This document shows, piece by piece, positions 12,904 to 17,712 of a DNA stretch of 17,712 nucleotides. Positions within the stretch are counted from its first letter, which is position 1. Every line of letters starts with the position of its first letter. The position numbers were made by a program, and so were the translations under genes. The DNA is taken from assembly GCA_049514335.1 (NCBI GenBank), contig JBEKVE010000088.1:1-17712 (forward strand). Reading direction: 5' to 3'. This DNA is from JBEKVE01 sp049514335 (lineage in GTDB: Bacteria > Actinomycetota > Acidimicrobiia > Acidimicrobiales > UBA8190). The notes under the pieces were generated by a model, which saw only the letters and a program-made list of their open reading frames with translations, had not been told where the DNA came from and made no database searches.

Positions 12904-13867
12904 CCCCCGCCCCCACCCCGGCGGACCGGGTTCTGCGCCTCGCCACCCGCGGCTCGCCCCTGGCGTTGTGGCAGGCCGACCGGGTGGCCGACCTCCTGGC
13001 CGGGCTGGCGGGCGGACCCCGGTGCGAGCGGGTGGTGGTGCGCACCACCGGCGACGCGCTGTCTGAGGTCCCGGTGGCGCAGCTCGCCGGGCAGGGCGCC
13101 TTCGTCAAGGAGGTGCAGTGGGCCGTGCTCGACGGGCGGGCCGACCTGGCCGTGCACTCGGCCAAGGACCTGCCGTCGCTCACACCCCCCGGCCTCGTGC
13201 TGGCCTGCGTCCCCGAGCGCGCCGACCCCCGCGACGCCCTGGTGGGGACGACCCTGGAGGACCTGCGCACCGGGGCGTGCGTGGCCACCGGGTCGGCTCG
13301 TCGCCGTGCCCAGCTGGCGTGGCTGCGGCCCGACCTCACCTTCTGTGACCTGCGGGGGAACATGGCCACGCGTGTCGAGCGGGCCGGGCCGAGCGGGTCG
13401 GTGCCGGCGTGCTCGCCCTGGCCGCCCTCGAGCGGCTCGGCCTGGTCGGGCACGTGGCCGAGGTCCTCGACCCCGACACGGTGCTCCCCCAGGTGGGCCA
13501 GGGGGCGCTGGCCGTGGAGTGCCGAGGTGACGACGCCCAGGTGCTCGCCTGGCTCCACCAGGTCGACGACGCCCGGGCCCGGGCCCAGGTCGAGGCCGAG
13601 CGGGCCTTTCTCGGCGCCCTGGGTGGTGGGTGCACACTTCCCCTGGGCGCCCTGGCACAGCAGGCCGGCAGCGGTCCCGGGCTGGTGGTGGAGGGCATGA
13701 TGGCGAGCCGCGACGGCCGGATCCTGCTCCGTCGGAGCGTCTCGGGGGACGACTCCGACGAGGTCGGCACCCGGCTGGCCCGCACCCTGCTCGACGACTG
13801 CGGGGGCAGCTCGCTCGAGGACTGGGACTTCGACGTGCCCGCCGGCGGGCCCGGGCGCCGGCCGTGA
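12900..13867 (+). pseudogene. hemC: hemC (hydroxymethylbilane synthase), interrupted by a one-base frameshift
   Basis: Porphobilinogen deaminase joins four porphobilinogens into hydroxymethylbilane. The 5' part reads VLRLATRGSPLALWQADRVA, VRTTGDA, GAFVKEVQWAVLDGRADLAVHSAKDLP and DLRGNMATRVERAG. At ~13381-13390 (GGGCCGGGCC) the homology jumps to the -1 frame: GVLALAALERLGL, LPQVGQGALAVECR, and LGGGCTLPLGALA with the cysteine (13631) that carries the dipyrromethane cofactor. Adding one nucleotide at the break gives 322 codons and exactly the E. coli spacing between the GN-x-x-TR and RLGL motifs. Unrepaired, the product would lack the cofactor cysteine and run to 13700 in the wrong frame. No ATG, GTG or TTG is available near the N-terminus; CTG 12900, overlapping the hemA stop as CTGA, is the best start. 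A sequencing error or a real lesion are both possible. Confidence 0.85.
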
Positions 13868-15414
13868 CCGTCTACCTGGTGGGGGCCGGCCCCGGCGACC
13901 CCGGGCTCATCACCCGCCGGGGTGCGGCCCTCCTGGCCCGGGCCGACGTGGTGTTGTTCGACCGGCTGGTGGACCGCCGGCTCCTCGACCTGGCCCCCGC
14001 AGCCGCCCTGCGGGTGGACGTGGGGAAGCGCCCCGGTGAGCGCCGGCACCAGGACGACGTGAACGCCCAACTCGTCGAGCACGGCCGGGCGGCGCGCACC
14101 GTGGTCCGGCTCAAAGGGGGCGACCCCTTCGTCTTCGGGCGCGGCGGGGAGGAGGCGGAGGCGCTGGCGGCGGCGGGCCTCGCCTTCGAGGTCGTGCCCG
14201 GCGTGACGTCGGCCTTCGCCGCTCCGGCCTCGGCGGGGACGCCGGTCACGCACCGGGGCCTGTCCTCGTCGGTGACGGTGGTGACGGGCCACGCCGGGGA
14301 TCCCGACGGCCGCGGTGCGGTCGACTGGGAGGCGCTCGCCCGGGCCGGCGGCACCCTGGTCATCCTCATGGGCATGGCGGGGAGGGCGGACATCGCCCGG
14401 CGACTGGTGGCGGGGGGCCGGCCCCCGACGACGCCGGTGCTGGTGGTGCACCGGGGCACCACGCCCGCCGAGCACAGCGTGCGCACCACCTTGTCGGGGC
14501 TGGCCGGCGTGGACCTCGGGCCGCCCTGCACCATCGTGGTGGGGGCGGTCGCCGCCCTAGACCTGCGCTCGCCCACCGGCGCGCCGACGGTCGCCGGTTC
14601 CGACGACGGCGCGACGCTGTGGGCGGGACCGCTCGACGCCACGACGGTGGTGGTGACCCGGGCCTCGCCGCAGGGCGCGCCGCTCGTGGCCGCGCTCGTC
14701 GGGGCGGGGGCGTCGGTGGTCGAGCTCCCCGTCATCGCCGTGGTGGACGCGCCCGACGGCGGAGAGGCCCTGCGCCGCGAGGCGGCGCGCCCGGGTGCCT
14801 ATGACTGGGTGCTGTTCACCTCCGCCAACGCCGTGGAGCGCTTCATGGCGGCGTTGCCCGACGCCCGGCTCCTGGCCGGTGTGGGTGTGGCGGCGGTGGG
14901 AGCGGCCACCGCCGCGGTCCTGCGGGCCCATCACGTGGTGGCCGACCTCGTCCCCGACGACGAGACGGCCGAGGGGCTCGTGGCCGCCCTGGGCCGCCTC
15001 GGCGCGGAGGGGGACCGTCGTCGCACGGCGCTGTTCCCCCGGGCCGACGACGCCCGCGCCGTCCTCGCTGCCGGGTTGCGCTCGGCCGGATGGGACGTCA
15101 CCGAGGTGGTGGCCTATCGCACGGTGGCGGCCGGGGCGTCGCAGGGTGCGGACGCGGCGGCGCTGCGCCGCGCCGGTGCCGCCGACGTGGTCACCTTCAC
15201 CTCGCCCTCCACGGTGGCGCATTTCGTGGAGCTGGTCGGGGAGCGCGGTGTGCCCCCCGTGGTGGCGTGCATCGGACCCGTCACCGCCGACGCGGCGCGC
15301 CGGGCGGGGCTGGTGGTGGACGTCACGGCGGACGAGCACAGCGTGGCTGGGCTCGTGGCCGCGCTGTCGGCCTACGTGGCCGGCCGGGGCGGCGGCGCCC
15401 GGTCCCCCGCGTAG
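13864..15414 (+). CDS. cobA-hemD: Fused uroporphyrinogen-III C-methyltransferase / uroporphyrinogen-III synthase
   Basis: 516-aa two-domain protein. Residues ~1-240 are a SUMT (CobA/SirA-type) methylase: VYLVGAGPGDPGLIT, DVVLFDRLVDRRLL, KGGDPFVFGRGGEEAEAL, VVPGVTSAFAAPASAGTPVTHR, VILMGMA and TIVVGAVA; it methylates uroporphyrinogen III at C2 and C7 with SAM, leading to sirohaem/cobalamin. After a ~20-residue linker, residues ~258-505 are HemD: VVVTRASPQGAPLVAAL, DWVLFTSANAVERF, ALFPRADDARAVLAAGLRSAG, EVVAYRTV, VTFTSPSTVAHF and ACIGPVTADAARRAGL; it cyclises and inverts ring D. Such fusions are known in actinobacteria. The GTG start overlaps hemC by 4 bp (GTGA), showing that the hemC 3' frame is the one coupled to translation of this gene. 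Its TAG stop forms part of the hemB -10 box. Confidence 0.93.
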   Translation: MTVYLVGAGPGDPGLITRRGAALLARADVVLFDRLVDRRLLDLAPAAALRVDVGKRPGERRHQDDVNAQLVEHGRAARTVVRLKGGDPFVFGRGGEEAEALAAAGLAFEVVPGVTSAFAAPASAGTPVTHRGLSSSVTVVTGHAGDPDGRGAVDWEALARAGGTLVILMGMAGRADIARRLVAGGRPPTTPVLVVHRGTTPAEHSVRTTLSGLAGVDLGPPCTIVVGAVAALDLRSPTGAPTVAGSDDGATLWAGPLDATTVVVTRASPQGAPLVAALVGAGASVVELPVIAVVDAPDGGEALRREAARPGAYDWVLFTSANAVERFMAALPDARLLAGVGVAAVGAATAAVLRAHHVVADLVPDDETAEGLVAALGRLGAEGDRRRTALFPRADDARAVLAAGLRSAGWDVTEVVAYRTVAAGASQGADAAALRRAGAADVVTFTSPSTVAHFVELVGERGVPPVVACIGPVTADAARRAGLVVDVTADEHSVAGLVAALSAYVAGRGGGARSPA

Positions 15415-15417
15415 GCT
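15412..15417 (+). promoter_or_regulatory. -10 box TAGGCT of a leaderless promoter for hemB, overlapping the hemD stop
   Basis: TAGGCT is followed by 8 nt and GTG 15426, the same hexamer and spacing as before mshA. Its first three bases are the TAG stop codon of the cobA-hemD gene. It suggests hemB (and hemL) can be transcribed independently of the upstream genes. Confidence 0.5.
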
Positions 15418-15425
15418 GGTCGACC

Positions 15426-16439
15426 GTGGAGGACACCGTGCCAGGAGGGTCGCGGCCGGGGTTCCCCGTCCGCCGCATGCGCCGGTTGCGGCGCACGGCC
15501 GCCCTGCGGCGCATGGTGGCGGAGACCGCCCTCGGCGTCGACGACCTGGTGGCCCCGCTCTTCGTGCGCGCCGGCGTGGAGGAGCCCGTGCCCATCGCCT
15601 CGATGCCCGGGCACTCCCAGCACTCGCCGGCATCGCTCGTGGCCGAGGCCAAGCGCCTGGCGTCGCTCGGGGTTCCCGGCGTGGTGCTGTTCGGCCTGCC
15701 CGCCCACAAGGACGCGGTGGGCTCGGGCGCGTGGGACCCCGACGGCATCGTGCAGGTCGCCCTGGCCGACCTGCGCGGCGCGCTGGGCGACGCCATGGTG
15801 CTCATCGCCGATCTCTGCCTCGACGAGTACACCGACCACGGGCACTGCGGGGTGCTGCGCCCCGACGGCTCCGTCGACAACGACGCCACCCTCGAGCTGT
15901 ACCAGCGCGTGGCGCTGGCGCAGGCCGCAGCGGGTGCGGACATGGTGGCGCCGAGCGGGATGATGGACGGGCAGGTCGCCGCCATCCGCGCCGCCCTCGA
16001 CGGCGGCGGGCACGACGAGGTCGCCATCCTGGCCTACGCGGCCAAGTTCGCCTCCGCCCTGTACGGGCCGTTTCGCGACGCCGTGGACGTCACCATCGCC
16101 GGTGGTGGTGACCGGCGCGGGTACCAGCAGGATCCGAGAAACGGACGCGAGGCACTCGTGGAGGTGGACCTCGACGTGGCCGAGGGCGCCGACGTGGTCA
16201 TGGTCAAGCCGGCCGGCGCCTATCTCGACGTCATCGCCGCCGTGGCGGCGCGCGTCGACGTCCCGGTGGCTGCGTACCACGTGAGCGGTGAGTACTCCAT
16301 GGTGAAGGCGGCGGCCGAGCGGGGGTGGATCGACGGCGACGCCGTGGCCCTCGAGCAGCTCACCGCGGTCAAGCGCGCCGGGGCGAGCATGATCCTCACC
16401 TACTTCGCGGGCGAGGTCGCCGAGGCCCTGCGTGGCTGA
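15426..16439 (+). CDS. hemB: Delta-aminolevulinic acid dehydratase (porphobilinogen synthase)
   Basis: 337-aa (beta/alpha)8-barrel enzyme condensing two 5-aminolevulinates to porphobilinogen. Motifs: RRLRRTAALRRMVAET and DDLVAPLFVRAG at the N-terminus; the metal-site loop DLCLDEYTDHGHCGVL (C131, D133, C141); RPDGSVDNDAT; GADMVAPSGMMDGQVAAIR; AYAAKFASALYGPFRDA with Lys207 and VMVKPAGAYLDVI with Lys261, the two Schiff-base lysines; GEYSMVKAAAERGWID. The metal loop has Asp in place of the middle Cys of the classic zinc triad, so a purely zinc-Cys3 site is not formed; from memory this is usual in actinobacteria. GTG 15426 fits the leaderless box; GTG 15438, preceded by GGAGG at 5 nt, is an in-frame alternative. 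hemL overlaps its end by 8 bp. Confidence 0.95.
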   Translation: MEDTVPGGSRPGFPVRRMRRLRRTAALRRMVAETALGVDDLVAPLFVRAGVEEPVPIASMPGHSQHSPASLVAEAKRLASLGVPGVVLFGLPAHKDAVGSGAWDPDGIVQVALADLRGALGDAMVLIADLCLDEYTDHGHCGVLRPDGSVDNDATLELYQRVALAQAAAGADMVAPSGMMDGQVAAIRAALDGGGHDEVAILAYAAKFASALYGPFRDAVDVTIAGGGDRRGYQQDPRNGREALVEVDLDVAEGADVVMVKPAGAYLDVIAAVAARVDVPVAAYHVSGEYSMVKAAAERGWIDGDAVALEQLTAVKRAGASMILTYFAGEVAEALRG

Positions 16440-17712
16440 GGCCCGCCCGGCAGCGCCCGGGTCCGACGACACCAACGCGGCGTGGTTCGCCCGGGCCCGG
16501 CGCGTCATCCCCGGCGGGGTGGACTCGCCCGTGCGCTCGTTCGCGGCGGTGGGCGGCACGCCCTACACCGTGGTCCGGGGCGAGGGCCCGTACGTGTTCG
16601 ACGTCGAGGGCCGGCGCTACGTCGACATGGTGCAGTCCTACGGTGCGGTGCTCCTCGGGCACGCCCACCCCGTGGTGACCGGGGCCATCGTGGAGGCGGC
16701 GCGGCGTGGCACGACCTTCGGCGCCCCGAGCCCGGGAGAGGTGCTGTTGGCCGAGGCCATCTGCGAGCGGGTGGCGGGGTGCGACCAGGTGCGCCTGGTG
16801 TCGTCGGGGACCGAGGCGGCCATGAGCGCGGTGCGCGTGGCCCGGGGCTTCACGGGCCGCGACGTGGTGGTCAAGTTCGACGGCTGCTACCACGGGCACG
16901 CCGACACCCTGCTGGCCGGCGGGGGGAGCGGCGTGGCCACCCTCGGGCTGCCCGGCAGCGCCGGGGTCCCGGTCTCCGCCGTGGCCGACACCGTGGTGGT
17001 GCCCTACAACGTGGTGCCCGACCTCGACGAGCGCGTGGCCTGCGTGATCGTCGAGCCGGTGGCCGCCAACATGGGCGTGGTCCCTCCGGCCGAGGGGTTC
17101 CTGGCCGACCTGCGCCGCGCCTGTGACGCCGTGGGGGCGCTGCTCGTGTTCGACGAGGTGATCACCGGCTTCCGCCTCGGGCCCGGAGGCGCCGCCGCCC
17201 GGACCGGGGTGACGCCCGACTTGTGGTGCTTCGGCAAGGTGATCGGCGGCGGCCTGCCGGTGGGGGCGTTCGGGGGACGGCGCGACGTGCTCGCCGTGCT
17301 CGCTCCGGACGGACCCGTGTACCAGGCGGGCACGCTGTCGGGGAACCCCCTCGCCACGGCGGCGGGACGGGCCGTGCTCGACGCCGTGGGCCCGGCCGAC
17401 TACGACGCCTTGTGCGCCCGCGCCCGCCGCCTGGCCGACGGCCTGGGTGACGCCGTGCGCGGCGCCGGGGTCCCGGTGCAGGTCCCCGTGGCCGGTCCGC
17501 TGGTGGGGATCTTCTTCACCGAGGGGCCCGTCACCGACTACGCCTCGGCGCGCGCCTCGGTGGCGCACGGGCACTACGGGCCGTTCTTCGCGTCGATGCT
17601 CGACGCCGGCGTGGCGCTCGCCCCCGGTCCCTACGAGGCCATGTTCCCGGGCCTCTCCCACACCGACGCCGACATCGACACCGTGGTGGAGGCGGCCGCC
17701 CGGGCGGCCGCG
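16432..17712 (+). CDS. hemL: Glutamate-1-semialdehyde 2,1-aminomutase (3' end beyond window)
   Basis: 427 codons are open to the last base; family members have about 430-440 residues, so only a few C-terminal residues are missing. It is a PLP class III aminotransferase-fold enzyme turning glutamate-1-semialdehyde into 5-aminolevulinate. Motifs: ARRVIPGGVDSPVRSFAAVGG, the start typical of HemL; FDVEGRRYVDMVQSYGAVLLGHAHP; LVSSGTEAAMSAVRVARGFTGR; KFDGCYHGHADTLL; IVEPVAANMGVVPP; LLVFDEVITGFR with the pyridine-binding Asp; WCFGKVIGGGLPVGAFGG with the PLP lysine at ~269; YQAGTLSGNPLA. The GTG start overlaps the hemB stop by 8 bp, so the two are translationally coupled. Together with hemA it completes the C5 route to 5-aminolevulinate. 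Confidence 0.95.
   Translation, partial: MAEARPAAPGSDDTNAAWFARARRVIPGGVDSPVRSFAAVGGTPYTVVRGEGPYVFDVEGRRYVDMVQSYGAVLLGHAHPVVTGAIVEAARRGTTFGAPSPGEVLLAEAICERVAGCDQVRLVSSGTEAAMSAVRVARGFTGRDVVVKFDGCYHGHADTLLAGGGSGVATLGLPGSAGVPVSAVADTVVVPYNVVPDLDERVACVIVEPVAANMGVVPPAEGFLADLRRACDAVGALLVFDEVITGFRLGPGGAAARTGVTPDLWCFGKVIGGGLPVGAFGGRRDVLAVLAPDGPVYQAGTLSGNPLATAAGRAVLDAVGPADYDALCARARRLADGLGDAVRGAGVPVQVPVAGPLVGIFFTEGPVTDYASARASVAHGHYGPFFASMLDAGVALAPGPYEAMFPGLSHTDADIDTVVEAAARAAA

Noticed and set aside
13380..13392. Programmed -1 frameshift site in hemC
   Set aside because: The GGGCCGGGCC tract does not give an X-XXY-YYZ heptamer in the zero frame, and I saw no clear downstream pseudoknot, so a lost base is the simpler explanation.

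Overview
The window is 17.7 kb of very GC-rich, densely packed bacterial DNA. Many genes start with GTG, stop/start overlaps are common, and at least six genes show an actinobacterial leaderless layout (a TANNNT -10 box 6-8 nt before the start codon). The gene content (mshA, Ni-superoxide dismutase, Rex next to hem genes, an RsiG-type anti-sigma, a Rv0474/Rv0500A-type regulator set) points to Actinomycetota. The 42-residue 'GYWL..SDGGIFAFGDA' repeats in the first protein suggest the class Acidimicrobiia. That placement is an inference from memory, not a search result. No tRNA, rRNA, CRISPR array or insertion sequence was recognised.

Layout. (1) 1-1023: 3' part of a secreted CAP-domain protein with six 42-aa repeats. 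(2) 1035-2824: a divergent pair, a PLP aminotransferase of the cysteine-desulfurase fold (minus) and a small DksA/TraR-like zinc-finger protein (plus), each with its own leaderless-type promoter. (3) 2870-3766: divergent sodN/sodX, the nickel superoxide dismutase precursor and its presumed maturation peptidase. (4) 3842-4890: an RsiG-like c-di-GMP-dependent anti-sigma factor followed by an XRE-family regulator. (5) 4954-6724: mshA (mycothiol) and a YbjN-domain protein. (6) 6725-7097: a 373-bp regulatory gap with 12-bp tandem repeats. (7) 7098-10726: proC, a small excisionase-type HTH protein, a SAM hydrolase and an acyl-CoA synthetase. (8) 10793-17712: rex followed by the tetrapyrrole cluster hemA, hemC, cobA-hemD fusion, hemB, hemL (hemL runs off the window).

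How the genes work together. hemA and hemL make 5-aminolevulinate from glutamyl-tRNA. hemB, hemC and the HemD domain convert it to uroporphyrinogen III, and the CobA domain of the same polypeptide methylates it towards sirohaem/cobalamin. Rex, an NADH/NAD+ sensor, sits directly upstream, as it does in Streptomyces. From memory, the gene order resembles Mycobacterium tuberculosis Rv0474 - Rv0486 (mshA) - Rv0487 - Rv0500 (proC) - Rv0500A - Rv0509-0512 (hemACDB) - Rv0524 (hemL), so this is mostly a conserved chromosomal core.

Most notable points: an RsiG homologue with both c-di-GMP motifs (one with Gln changed to His); a one-nucleotide frameshift in hemC that separates the cofactor cysteine from the rest of the enzyme, plus the absence of a normal hemC start codon; the repeated leaderless promoter layout, including one whose -10 box is made from the preceding gene's stop codon; and the tandem-repeat array in the proC upstream gap.
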